The position numbers were made by a program, and so were the translations under genes. A stretch of DNA of 57,102 nucleotides from an uncultured Nitrospira sp. (GTDB lineage: Bacteria > Nitrospirota > Nitrospiria > Nitrospirales > Nitrospiraceae), in NCBI GenBank assembly GCA_902500715.1, contig CABVRO010000006.1, positions 1-57,102 on the forward strand, written 5' to 3'. Positions 1 through 8,385 of the stretch are shown piece after piece (the stretch's first letter is position 1; the number at the start of each line of letters is the position of its first letter). Below the pieces are notes generated by a model. That model worked only from the letters and a program-made list of their open reading frames with translations, ran no database searches and was not told the origin of the DNA.

Positions 1-199
1 CTTTCCAAGCATGTCGATTCGTCCACTCTCGCACCTCTCCGCGATCGGACGACTTTAAGGGGCGCATCTTATCACGCAGGTTTTGGTGCGGCAAGGTAAG
101 CCGGAACCTGCAACCATGAGATGGCGATGGAGAAGGAAATCCTGCCTCGAACGTGAAAGCCCTTGAGGGCTCCCTGGCGACGGCCCCCTGGAGCCACCA

Positions 200-228
200 T
201 TGACCACTCCTACGCACATTCCTATACT
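200..228 (+). promoter_or_regulatory. sigma-70-type promoter for the AsmA gene
   Basis: TTGACC (200-205) and TATACT (223-228) are separated by 17 bases, close to the sigma-70 consensus. The predicted start site near 235 lies just before the GGAGG ribosome-binding site at 245-249. Its position supports translation from 256 rather than from an upstream in-frame codon at 163. The first 199 bases of the window hold no gene that I recognise. Confidence 0.6.
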
Positions 229-255
229 GCAAGACTATTTCAGCGGAGGTACGTG

Positions 256-2364
256 ATGAAAATCCTGGTCGGGATCGGTGTCGTGCTCCTGCTGTTCATC
301 GTCCTGATCGTCGCGTTACCGTTCCTCATCGATCTGAACAAGTATCAAGACCGGTACCGCCCCTTGATCGAAGAGGCCCTCAACCGGAAGGTCGAACTCC
401 AGGATATCCGACTGACCATCTGGCCGCGCATCGGTGCAAGGGTCGGCGGCTTTGTTGTGCAGGACGACCCGTCCTTTCGCACAGGCCCCTTCGCATCTCT
501 CTCTTCGCTGGATATCGGCGTCAAGCTCCTGCCGCTGCTCAAAGGCAAAGTCGACGTCGAAGAGATCACCCTGCGCAACCCGGTCATCACGGTCCTGAAA
601 AATGCCCAGGGCCAACTCAATATCTCGACCCTCGGTGCCAAAACATCGGCTCCGCCGGCCCCCTCGAAGCCTGAGGCTCCTACGCAGGCACCCGGGAGTC
701 CCCTCCAAATTCTGGCGCTCTTTGCGGTGGACCGGGTCTCGATCGACGAGGGCAAACTTTCGTATCGTGACGAGTCCACCCCGACACCGACCGAGTACAC
801 CGTCAATAATCTTGAATTTCTGGTCACCTCGGTGCACCTCGACGAAAGCCCCACCGTCCACCTGGGTGCGACGGTGCAGCCCTACAACGTGCCGGTCCGG
901 CTCGATGGCACCTTCGGGCCACTCGTTGAAACCCTGGACGTGAAGTCGTTCACGTTCAACCTGGCTCTAGGGAAAGTGGCCGTCGGGCTCAAGGGACGCG
1001 CGGTCGGAGGGAACCTAGACGCAACCGTCAATGCCCTGCAGATCGACACGGCAGATCTCCCCATCGCACTGCCGCTGACGAAGCCGGTACAGATCAAGGA
1101 TGTGCATCTCACCCTCCATGCCCTCTACCCGGTTCCGCCCGACACCCCGCCCGCCAATCAGGTGGATCTGACCGATCTGGGATTGACCCTGGTCATGGGC
1201 GGATCGGCGATCAACGTCAAAGGCACGGCCATCAAAGGCTTGGCCAATCTGACGGCGGCATCCGCCGGTATCCACTCCACCGATCTTCCTGTTGCCATCC
1301 CCCTCACGAAGCCGGTCGATCTCAAAGACCTTCATGTGAACCTCCGGGCTAAATATCCACCCAAGGAGGGAGCCGCGCCGCTCGAACTGGCCGAAATTCC
1401 GAACCTGGGCCTCACCGTCGCCATGGGGAGCTCGCGCATCGAGGTCAAAGGATCGGTGCTGGGCGGACTGGCGAAGATCACTGCCAACTCGAAACTCATC
1501 AACACGGCGGACCTGCCGATCACGCTGACACTGAAAAAGCCGGTGGAGGTCAAAGACCTGCAGGTCGCAGTCGAAATGAAGGGACAGGACGCACGCCTCA
1601 CCAACGCCTCGCTCCAACTGTTCGGCGGATTCCTCCGCATGCAGGGAACGCTCGGCCTGGGCACCGCAGCTCCCCCCTTCAACAGCACGGTCTCGATTCA
1701 AGGCCTCCAACTCGGACCGGCCCTTCAAGCGGTCGGCACCGACCAGGTGTCTATGAGCGGGACAGCCAGCGCCGAGCTGGCTGTCAGCGGGCGCGGATTG
1801 ACCCATCCGGACCTCGTCAAGGCCCTCACGGGCACCGGCCATGTGGCAGTGAAAGAGGGAAAAATCGAGGGGATCAATTTATTGCAGCAGGCCTCGATAC
1901 TGCTTAAAGTGGTCGGCGTTTCCTTAGACAACGTCAGCGCCACTGCTTTTTCCGCCATCGAAAGCGACTTTGCGATCAAACAAGGCTTGATCGCCGTCCA
2001 ACGACTCCTCATCGACAGCCATGATTTTCAGGCCACCGGCGGAGGGACGATCGGCCTCGATCAGTCGCTCGACATGAAACTGAACCTGAATCTGTCCCAG
2101 GCCTTGAGCCAGAAGATTGCGACCGGCTCTCCCATCGCCAGAGTGGCGCTGACCGGCGGACGCCTCTCGCTGCCGCTGCTCATTACCGGCAACACGCAGA
2201 CCCCTTCCTATGGGCTCGACACAAAAATGTTTGCAGGAAAGATCAAAGAGCAGGTGAAGGAAAAGGTCAAGGGCGCCGTGGGAGACCTCTTGAAAGGGTC
2301 CGCGAAACCGGACGATCTCAAGCAGCAAGGCAAGGACCTCTTGAAGGGTCTCTTCGGGCGGTAG
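256..2364 (+). CDS. AsmA-family envelope protein
   Basis: A 702-residue protein with one N-terminal membrane helix (about residues 3-25) followed by the AsmA N-terminal pattern: an asparagine/tyrosine-rich segment, then LTIWPRIGARVGGF. The rest is a long periplasmic beta-rich region ending in an amphipathic Lys-rich helix. AsmA-like proteins belong to the bridge-like lipid-transfer/outer-membrane-homeostasis group; a role in phospholipid or envelope traffic is inferred. The middle contains three 76-residue repeats, each with an 'xDLPI..PL.KPV..KD' motif. ATG 256 is preferred because GGAGG lies 7 bases upstream and the promoter lies inside the longer frame. The MscS gene follows after 18 bases, so the two are probably co-transcribed. 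Confidence 0.8.
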   Translation: MKILVGIGVVLLLFIVLIVALPFLIDLNKYQDRYRPLIEEALNRKVELQDIRLTIWPRIGARVGGFVVQDDPSFRTGPFASLSSLDIGVKLLPLLKGKVDVEEITLRNPVITVLKNAQGQLNISTLGAKTSAPPAPSKPEAPTQAPGSPLQILALFAVDRVSIDEGKLSYRDESTPTPTEYTVNNLEFLVTSVHLDESPTVHLGATVQPYNVPVRLDGTFGPLVETLDVKSFTFNLALGKVAVGLKGRAVGGNLDATVNALQIDTADLPIALPLTKPVQIKDVHLTLHALYPVPPDTPPANQVDLTDLGLTLVMGGSAINVKGTAIKGLANLTAASAGIHSTDLPVAIPLTKPVDLKDLHVNLRAKYPPKEGAAPLELAEIPNLGLTVAMGSSRIEVKGSVLGGLAKITANSKLINTADLPITLTLKKPVEVKDLQVAVEMKGQDARLTNASLQLFGGFLRMQGTLGLGTAAPPFNSTVSIQGLQLGPALQAVGTDQVSMSGTASAELAVSGRGLTHPDLVKALTGTGHVAVKEGKIEGINLLQQASILLKVVGVSLDNVSATAFSAIESDFAIKQGLIAVQRLLIDSHDFQATGGGTIGLDQSLDMKLNLNLSQALSQKIATGSPIARVALTGGRLSLPLLITGNTQTPSYGLDTKMFAGKIKEQVKEKVKGAVGDLLKGSAKPDDLKQQGKDLLKGLFGR
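1042..1575 (+). repeat. 228-bp in-frame tandem repeats within the AsmA gene
   Basis: The motif (I)xTADLPI...LxKPVxxKD begins at 1042, 1270 and 1498, an exact period of 228 bp (76 codons). A second conserved block (GLTLVMG.S.I.VKG) sits between the copies. The DNA copies have diverged but the spacing is unchanged, consistent with old duplication of a beta-structural unit. Confidence 0.75.
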
Positions 2365-2382
2365 CAGTTGCGGGGAGGACGC

Positions 2383-3198
2383 ATGTCGTTGGCCAATCTG
2401 GTCACTCAATACATCGTGCAATACGGCTTTCGAATCATGGGGGCGATCCTGGTCGTCGTGGCCGCCCTGTTCGTCGCCAAATCGGTGGGGCGGCTCTTCG
2501 AACGCTGGCTGAACGAGCAGGACCTGGAGCCACCACTCCGTCTGCTGCTGCTGCGTCTGGTGAAGGCCCTCGTGGTGATCCTCGGCCTTCTGATCGCGCT
2601 GGATCAACTCGGCCTGCAAATCGCGCCGCTGGTCGCCGGACTCGGTGTGGCCGGCCTCGGCATGGGACTCGCCTTGCAAGGCGTCCTGAGCAATGTCGTG
2701 GCCGGTCTGTCGATCATCTTCACCAAACCCTATCGGGTCGGCGAACATGTGTCGCTCTTAGGGGTACACGGGGATGTCGCAAAAATCGATGTCTTCACGA
2801 CGACGCTCCTGCATCCGGATCGCTCCCGGATCGTGATTCCCAATCGCAAAGTCGTCGGAGAAATTCTGCACAACTTCGGCTCGATCCGACAGCTGGATCT
2901 CTCCATCGGGGTATCGTATCGAACCGATGTCGACGCCACACTGCGGGTGCTGAGCGATGTCGTGAGCCGACACCCGAACGTGCTCCAGGACCCGGCCCCG
3001 ATCATTGGCATTGCCGGCTTCGCCGATTCCTCCATTACCCTGTCCATTCGGCCCTGGGTTCAGGTCGCGTCCGTCGGGGCCGCGCACATCGAGCTCAATC
3101 AGGCGATCCTTCAACGATTACAAGCCGATGGGGTGGATATCCCGTTCCCTCAGCGTGAGGTACGACTACTGAATCCCTCCCAAGGCCAGAGCCGCTGA
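2383..3198 (+). CDS. MscS-family mechanosensitive ion channel
   Basis: A 271-residue small-conductance mechanosensitive channel of the inner membrane. Helices lie at about residues 10-30 and 55-75, followed by the glycine/alanine-rich pore helix (GLGVAGLGMGLALQG, about 85-100), the beta domain with PYRVGEHV, and the VIPNRKV signature of the vestibule. Such channels open under membrane tension and release osmolytes during hypo-osmotic shock. The length matches the E. coli MscS type, without the long N-terminal extensions of MscK. ATG 2383 has GGGGAGG just upstream. An MscL gene lies about 7 kb downstream, so both classic channel types occur in the window. Confidence 0.9.
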   Translation: MSLANLVTQYIVQYGFRIMGAILVVVAALFVAKSVGRLFERWLNEQDLEPPLRLLLLRLVKALVVILGLLIALDQLGLQIAPLVAGLGVAGLGMGLALQGVLSNVVAGLSIIFTKPYRVGEHVSLLGVHGDVAKIDVFTTTLLHPDRSRIVIPNRKVVGEILHNFGSIRQLDLSIGVSYRTDVDATLRVLSDVVSRHPNVLQDPAPIIGIAGFADSSITLSIRPWVQVASVGAAHIELNQAILQRLQADGVDIPFPQREVRLLNPSQGQSR

Positions 3199-3243
3199 TC
3201 GCCTTGCAGGTCGCCCCTACACGCCGTCGACACCCGACCTGAC

Positions 3244-3272
3244 TTGTTGACCCCGGCGCAACATGATAGTCT
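3244..3272 (+). promoter_or_regulatory. candidate promoter of the small-GTPase module
   Basis: TTGTTG (3244-3249) and TAGTCT (3267-3272) with a 17-base spacer lie 46 bases before the coiled-coil gene. Both hexamers deviate from consensus, so this is only a plausible candidate; an overlapping TTGACC at 3247 offers another -35. Confidence 0.35.
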
Positions 3273-3317
3273 AGGCCCCTTTCGTGATAGAACGATCGCG
3301 ACCAAGGAGATCCCATC

Positions 3318-3935
3318 ATGAGCAGGCAGACGGACCTCGATCGCCCCCGACGTTCAGAACGGACCTCGGGCAGCAGTCTCGCCGACACAGACACAGAATC
3401 CGCGCTGACCGACGAACACGCAGCCGGCACCAATCTCGACAAGATCCGCGACATTCTGTTCGGCGCCCAGGTCCGCGATCATGAACGCCGATTTGCCAAA
3501 CTCGAAGCGCAGTTGCTGGCAGAAGCCGCGCAATTGCGCAACGACCTCAAGGAACGATTCGCCTCGCTGGAGCAATACATTCGAAAAGAAGTGGACATGG
3601 TGACGGGCCGCTTGACTGCCGAGGAACAGGACCGCACCGATGCCGTCGGACGCCTGACCACGGAACTGCACACGCTGGCCGGCGCGCTCCAGCAAACGGC
3701 GACCCAGTTGCGGGAGCAGAGCGAGCAGGCGCACCACGATGTGTGCACCCAACTCCAGAATCAGGCAACATCTCTCTCCGGTGATTTCACCCAGCAGCAC
3801 GCCGCCTTAGCGGCCACCCTCGACGATGCGGTCCGCCAACTCTCACGCCAGAAGACCGACCGCGCGTCCCTTGCGACGTTGTTCCAGGAACTCTCACAGA
3901 GGCTCTCGCATGACCAGCCTCCGCATCAGGCGTAA
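3318..3935 (+). CDS. coiled-coil protein, first gene of the small-GTPase module
   Basis: A 205-residue soluble protein of unknown function. The first 40 residues are polar and probably disordered. Residues 42-59 (around KIRDILFGAQVRDHERRF) look like a conserved motif, and the rest is predicted almost entirely alpha-helical coiled coil rich in Gln, Glu, Leu and Arg. There is no signal peptide or membrane segment. AAGGAGA lies 8 bases before the ATG. It is followed on the same strand by the OmpA-like membrane protein (116-base gap), then by a GTPase and a sigma-54 activator. The arrangement suggests a scaffold or adaptor in the same pathway; that is inference from context only. Confidence 0.7.
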   Translation: MSRQTDLDRPRRSERTSGSSLADTDTESALTDEHAAGTNLDKIRDILFGAQVRDHERRFAKLEAQLLAEAAQLRNDLKERFASLEQYIRKEVDMVTGRLTAEEQDRTDAVGRLTTELHTLAGALQQTATQLREQSEQAHHDVCTQLQNQATSLSGDFTQQHAALAATLDDAVRQLSRQKTDRASLATLFQELSQRLSHDQPPHQA

Positions 3936-4051
3936 CTCCACACCCATTCGTGAACGGTTCCGGTCTGCACTCCAGACCGCGCATTCGGCTGTTTCCCCGA
4001 CAACGATGTGTCGCGTAGAATACGCTCCTTCCTTCAGGCCACGGAGACGGG

Positions 4052-5782
4052 ATGGCGCACGCACCTAAAGCCGGCACGCCGGCAGTCGACCGCGACTATG
4101 CTGAATTGCGGAGCCTCCTCCTGGCGCCCGAGCAATCGCGGCTGGAGCAACTGCAAGAGCAGGTCGAACACCTCGACCTCAACGCCCACAATCTGAATCG
4201 CGTGCTTCCCGAAGCGATCGCGCTTCGTGGGGACACTGACCACCGGCTGACCCATGCGCTCACCCCTCACGTCTCCGAAGCGCTGGGAGTCTCCGTGCGC
4301 AAGCAGCCCCATATGATCGTCGATGCGATCGCTCCGATCATGATGCCGGCCATCCGCCAGGCGATCGCCAATGCCTTGCGCAGCATGATGCAATCGCTCA
4401 ATCAAACCATTGAACACAGCCTCTCGATCCGAAGCATGCAGTGGCGACTGGAAGCCTTGCGCACCGGCAAACCGTTCGCCGAAATCGTCCTGCTGCATAC
4501 GCTCCGCTACCGAGTCGAACAGGTCTTTCTCATTCACGCACAGACCGGCCTGCTACTCGCGCACGCAGCCGGCGACGCGGTCGCCGTGCAGGATCAGACC
4601 CTGGTCTCGGGCATGTTGTCGGCGATTCGGAGCTTCGTCCAGGATTCGTTCGGCGCAACGCCCGATCAGGCGTTGAACACCTTGCAAGTCGGTGATCTGA
4701 CCGTCTGGATCGAACAGGGCCCCTCGGCAATCCTCGCGGCCGTCATACGTGGCACGCCACCGGAGACGTTCCACGTTCACCTCCAGGACACGCTCACTCG
4801 CATTCACGCCGAACATTTCGATGCGCTGGCGCGCTTCAGTGGTGATGCGGCACCCTTTGCCGGGGCCAGACCGCTCCTGGAAGAGTGCCTGCGGGCCCAG
4901 TTTGAACCGCGCCGGCATGCCATCGCTCCTATCACATGGATCTTCCTGGCGGCAATCGTCCTGGCCACAATCTGGTGGGGAGTGTCGACCTTTCAAGACC
5001 GCCAACACTGGCAGGCCTATCTGGAGCGGCTGGCCTTGGAACCGGGCCTCGTCGTCACCTCCACACATTCAGAAGGCAATCGGTATGTGCTCACCGGGCT
5101 GCGCGACCCGTTGGCCGCTGATCCGGACGTGCTTTTGCAGGACAGTGGGGTGGCTGTCGATCGAGTTGAAGCGAAATGGAGTCCCTACTACGCCCTCGAC
5201 GCCGCGTTCACCCTGAAACGAGCCGGACTCGTCCTGTCCCCCCCGGACACAGTTCGCTTGACCCTTGAAGGACCGCGCCTGACGGCTACCGGCACAGCCG
5301 GCGCAGAGTGGATCCGGCAGAGCCGACCGCTGGCGCGTCTGCTCCCCGGCATCACCGAATATGACGACCGTCACATCGTCGCTCGGTCGCTTGAGGCACT
5401 GATCCAACAGATGGCAGGGGTCTGGATTCTGTTCCAACAGGGAACGGCCACGATCCAATCACCGGACCAGCTTCAGGGAGTGCGCCGCATATCAGAGCTC
5501 CTGCATCAGCTGGACGAGGTAGCGCGTCTCTCCGGCGTAACGGTGATACTAGAGATCACCGGCCAAACCGACGTCGTGGGCCGGTCAAGCCGGAACCAAC
5601 GGCTGAGCGAGGATCGCGCCCGGTCGGTGCTCGATGCCCTTCATCCCGCCACCTTTTCCGCGATCACGTTTCACGCTCGCGGGATCGGCCCGGCACCTGA
5701 ATCGTCACCCTCCCTGGGTGCCGCCACGCTGCCGCAGGACCGACGAGTGTCTTTTCAGGCCACTGTTCACCCCGCTTCATGA
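4052..5782 (+). CDS. membrane-anchored OmpA-like protein with possible roadblock-like region
   Basis: A 576-residue protein in three parts. Residues 1-290 are predicted cytoplasmic and helical; within them about 155-245 has the alternating pattern of a roadblock/longin fold (VFLIHAQTGLLLAHA, a long helix, then LQVGDLTVWIEQG and ILAAVIRG). A single membrane helix lies at about 294-314 (WIFLAAIVLATIWWG). The C-terminal half is probably periplasmic and ends in an OmpA/MotB-like module (about 495-570) with ITGQTDVVG and RARSVLDAL, the family's peptidoglycan-binding segment. The gene stops 13 bases before the small GTPase starts. Roadblock proteins such as MglB are known partners of bacterial Ras-like GTPases, so a receptor or GAP role is suggested. 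The OmpA part is fairly secure; the roadblock assignment is weak and needs structure prediction. Confidence 0.6.
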   Translation: MAHAPKAGTPAVDRDYAELRSLLLAPEQSRLEQLQEQVEHLDLNAHNLNRVLPEAIALRGDTDHRLTHALTPHVSEALGVSVRKQPHMIVDAIAPIMMPAIRQAIANALRSMMQSLNQTIEHSLSIRSMQWRLEALRTGKPFAEIVLLHTLRYRVEQVFLIHAQTGLLLAHAAGDAVAVQDQTLVSGMLSAIRSFVQDSFGATPDQALNTLQVGDLTVWIEQGPSAILAAVIRGTPPETFHVHLQDTLTRIHAEHFDALARFSGDAAPFAGARPLLEECLRAQFEPRRHAIAPITWIFLAAIVLATIWWGVSTFQDRQHWQAYLERLALEPGLVVTSTHSEGNRYVLTGLRDPLAADPDVLLQDSGVAVDRVEAKWSPYYALDAAFTLKRAGLVLSPPDTVRLTLEGPRLTATGTAGAEWIRQSRPLARLLPGITEYDDRHIVARSLEALIQQMAGVWILFQQGTATIQSPDQLQGVRRISELLHQLDEVARLSGVTVILEITGQTDVVGRSSRNQRLSEDRARSVLDALHPATFSAITFHARGIGPAPESSPSLGAATLPQDRRVSFQATVHPAS

Positions 5783-5795
5783 AGACGCCTCTGAC

Positions 5796-6332
5796 ATGAT
5801 CGAAAAAAAAATCTGCATGCTGGGCGCCTTTGCCGTGGGAAAAACCAGTCTGGTGCGCCGCTTCGTCACCAGCTGTTTCTCCGACCAGTATCAAACGACC
5901 ATCGGGGTGACCGTCGACAAGAAAACCCTGTCGATGGACAGCCGATCCGTGACATTGGTGCTCTGGGATCTCTACGGAGAGGACGAATTCCAAAAATTGC
6001 GCCGCTCGTATTTGCGCGGATCGTCCGGGTATCTGGTAGTCCTGGACGGAATGCGGCGAGCCACGCTGGACATCGCGTTACACATTCAACTGACCGCGGC
6101 AGACGCACTCGGGCCGGTTCCGTTTGTGGTCCTCATCAATAAACTCGACCGCCGACCGGATTGGGAAGTGACCGACCAAGACCTCGCGCAGTTAGCCCAA
6201 CGTGGTTGGACGGTGTTTTTGACCAGTGCCAAGACGGGGCAGGGCGTCGAAGAGGGCTTCACGGCTCTCACCCGTGCCATGCTCAGCACGCCACAAGAAA
6301 CGCCTCTTGCGGGAACAACCGATGGCTCATAA
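5796..6332 (+). CDS. Ras/Rab-type small GTPase
   Basis: A 178-residue stand-alone Ras-superfamily G domain with all five G motifs: G1 GAFAVGKTS (10-18), G2 threonine in YQTTIGV (32-38), G3 WDLYGED (57-63), G4 NKLD (115-118) and G5 TSAK (143-146). There is no C-terminal prenylation cysteine and no membrane helix. At the position of Ras Gln61 there is Glu62 instead of Gln, which may slow intrinsic hydrolysis. ATG 5796 fits the family start and lies 13 bases after the OmpA-like gene. The stop overlaps the sigma-54 activator gene by 11 bases, implying coupled translation. Bacterial relatives such as MglA control polarity and motility; the target here is unknown. Confidence 0.85.
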   Translation: MIEKKICMLGAFAVGKTSLVRRFVTSCFSDQYQTTIGVTVDKKTLSMDSRSVTLVLWDLYGEDEFQKLRRSYLRGSSGYLVVLDGMRRATLDIALHIQLTAADALGPVPFVVLINKLDRRPDWEVTDQDLAQLAQRGWTVFLTSAKTGQGVEEGFTALTRAMLSTPQETPLAGTTDGS

Positions 6333-8118
6333 CTCGCACACATCTGCGCCGGACCTGCTTTGCACGAGTCTCCTGCAACGGCTCCAATTCGCCATCCTCG
6401 AACACCTGACCGATACAGAGTTTCGCATCATCGGGCACCCGCCGGCCTGGCTATTCGCCCTCTACCCCGATGCCCGGCACAATCTGCAGCTGTCCCTCGA
6501 TGCCCGCACACCGGTGCTTCTGAATTTTCTCGCCGAAGCAGCCGATGTATGGCAGACAAACGACGACGACATGGCGCACTCGGGGTTTTGGAGCGAGCAC
6601 CGGGCGGCCGAAGAGCCCCGGCACTTTCATGCCATGGCGTTACGACACGGTCCCAGCCGTCTGTTGCTGATCCAACGAAGCACGGCAGCCTATGACCAAC
6701 AGGCCACCCTCCTCCAGCGAGCCCGCGACCAGATGCTTCAGCAGCACGAACACAATCGTGGACACCAACGCACGCAGCACGAGCTCACCACAAAACTGGT
6801 GGATATGGAGCGGTCGCGGGACGACGTCGCCATCATTTTGCAGCAGCTCGGACTGGCCACCCTCCTCATTGACCAAGAGGGGCAGGTACGGTTTCTCAGT
6901 GCCTCCGCAGCTCGCCTGCTGGATACGCCCGCCACCGGCAGGCCGGACGGCCTGCTGTGGGAGACGCTACTCCCGTTGACGAAAGCGGACCGCCTGGCCC
7001 TGCAGTCGATGTTGGCGCAACCCGCACCCCGACGCGAACGAGTGCAGTGCCATGTCGAAACCCAGGCCGGGCGGCACCTCTGGCTGGAGGTCGAACTGCA
7101 AGACGATCCACGGGACGCCGGAACCAAGATCATGTTTCTCCACGACATGACCGACGTCCACCACCTGCGGCGCCTGTTGGAGTTGAAGGCGCACTATCAT
7201 GATTTGGTCGGCAAGAGCCGCGGGATGACGCAGATCTACGAACAGATTCAGGATCTGGCCCGTGTCGACTCCACGGTCTTGATCGAAGGTGAGACCGGCA
7301 CGGGGAAAGAATTGGTGGCCCGCGCGTTACATCAGGCGAGCGCACGGCATAAAGGGCCCTTCATTGCAGCCAACTGCGCCGGGCTCACGGATTCGCTGCT
7401 GGGCAGCCAACTCTTCGGCCACAAGAAAGGCGCCTTTACCGGAGCCATCGATGATCAACAGGGGCTCTTCGAGGCCGCGCAGGGTGGAGTCTTGTTCCTG
7501 GACGAGATCGGCGATATCCCCCACAACGTCCAAACCAACCTGCTTCGCGTCCTGCAGGAGAAGGAAGTTACTCGGCTCGGTGAGACCAGGCCGAGAAAAG
7601 TGAACGTGCGCGTCGTGACCGCCACCCACCACAATTTGAGTCAAGACGTGGCAAAAGGGATCTTTCGCGCCGACCTTCTCTATCGGATTCGAGTCTCACG
7701 GATCCAGCTCCCACCGCTAAGGGAGCGAAAGGAAGATATTCCCCTCCTCGTCGCCTCCTTCCTGACCGAGGGGCGGGCCAGCATGGGGAAAGTCATCCAT
7801 CGCGCCAGCCCGGCAGCGATGGCGGCACTGATGGAGTACCATTGGCCCGGCAATGTGCGGGAACTCAAGAGTACGATCGAGTGCGCGATGATTCATTGCA
7901 AGGGCGACACGCTCGAAGCCACAGATCTTCCTCCCGAACTTCGTCAAGGGCCGACAGACCCTCTCCCCGAAGTTGTGCTGCCCGGAGACGAACGCAGTCG
8001 TTTCATGGCCGCCCTCGGACAAGCTCGTGGCAACCGAACGAAGGCCGCGCGCCTCCTCGGAATGAGCCGGGCCACGTTTTACCGCCGACTGAGCGAACTC
8101 GATCTCCCGACCAGCTAA
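6322..8118 (+). CDS. sigma-54-dependent activator (PAS-AAA+-Fis)
   Basis: A 598-residue bacterial enhancer-binding protein. The N-terminal ~120 residues form an unassigned sensory domain, followed by a coiled linker (about 125-165) and a PAS-like domain (about 170-290). The AAA+ domain has Walker A GETGTGKE (about 322-329), the sigma-54 contact loop GAFTGA (about 370-375) and LFLDEIGDI as Walker B. A Fis-type HTH (NRTKAARLLGMSRATFYRRL) ends the protein. Such proteins remodel sigma-54 RNA polymerase at -24/-12 promoters. ATG 6322 overlaps the GTPase stop and is preferred over the longer frame from 6226. Coupling to the GTPase suggests that the switch state or the envelope protein sets its activity; the regulon is unknown. 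Confidence 0.9.
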   Translation: MAHNSHTSAPDLLCTSLLQRLQFAILEHLTDTEFRIIGHPPAWLFALYPDARHNLQLSLDARTPVLLNFLAEAADVWQTNDDDMAHSGFWSEHRAAEEPRHFHAMALRHGPSRLLLIQRSTAAYDQQATLLQRARDQMLQQHEHNRGHQRTQHELTTKLVDMERSRDDVAIILQQLGLATLLIDQEGQVRFLSASAARLLDTPATGRPDGLLWETLLPLTKADRLALQSMLAQPAPRRERVQCHVETQAGRHLWLEVELQDDPRDAGTKIMFLHDMTDVHHLRRLLELKAHYHDLVGKSRGMTQIYEQIQDLARVDSTVLIEGETGTGKELVARALHQASARHKGPFIAANCAGLTDSLLGSQLFGHKKGAFTGAIDDQQGLFEAAQGGVLFLDEIGDIPHNVQTNLLRVLQEKEVTRLGETRPRKVNVRVVTATHHNLSQDVAKGIFRADLLYRIRVSRIQLPPLRERKEDIPLLVASFLTEGRASMGKVIHRASPAAMAALMEYHWPGNVRELKSTIECAMIHCKGDTLEATDLPPELRQGPTDPLPEVVLPGDERSRFMAALGQARGNRTKAARLLGMSRATFYRRLSELDLPTS

Positions 8119-8120
8119 TC

Positions 8121-8198
8121 TGTCTCGCAGCCACTCGCCCTCACTCACTGTCTCGATATGTCTCACGCGACACAGCGCGAGACAACAGCGGTCGTCTC
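8121..8198 (+). promoter_or_regulatory. cluster of five GTCTC/GAGAC elements
   Basis: GTCTC occurs at 8122, 8150, 8160 and 8194, and GAGAC at 8179. TGTCTC (8159-8164) and GAGACA (8179-8184) form a hairpin or dyad with an extra GCG/CGC pairing inside. This directly follows the sigma-54 activator gene and precedes the LuxR-type gene, so upstream activator sites or a hairpin terminator are both possible. I found no convincing GG-N10-GC (-24/-12) promoter beside it. Confidence 0.35.
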
Positions 8199-8385
8199 AC
8201 TCGCGGACAATCATGGGAGCTTCTTAAGGGTCCTTAGCCAGGAACCCAGGTTTTATCGTGGTGCGGCAACACACAGAGTGTACGGCATGGAGCTTGATAG
8301 GAGCGTAACCGCGAAAACCACTGCGGGCAACACCCTGAAGACGGGCGTCGCAGCAGACGTAGTGAAGCAATCACAAGGAGAACCG

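Noticed and set aside
1015..2748. Two ~275-codon minus-strand frames opposite the AsmA and MscS genes
   Set aside because: Antisense shadows; the plus-strand proteins have clear domains, promoters and ribosome-binding sites.
8199..8385. Possible riboswitch in the leader of the LuxR-type gene
   Set aside because: The A/C-rich leader with an AAGGAG close to the start resembles a structured leader, but I could not match it to the c-di-GMP, cobalamin, SAM or other classes that I know.
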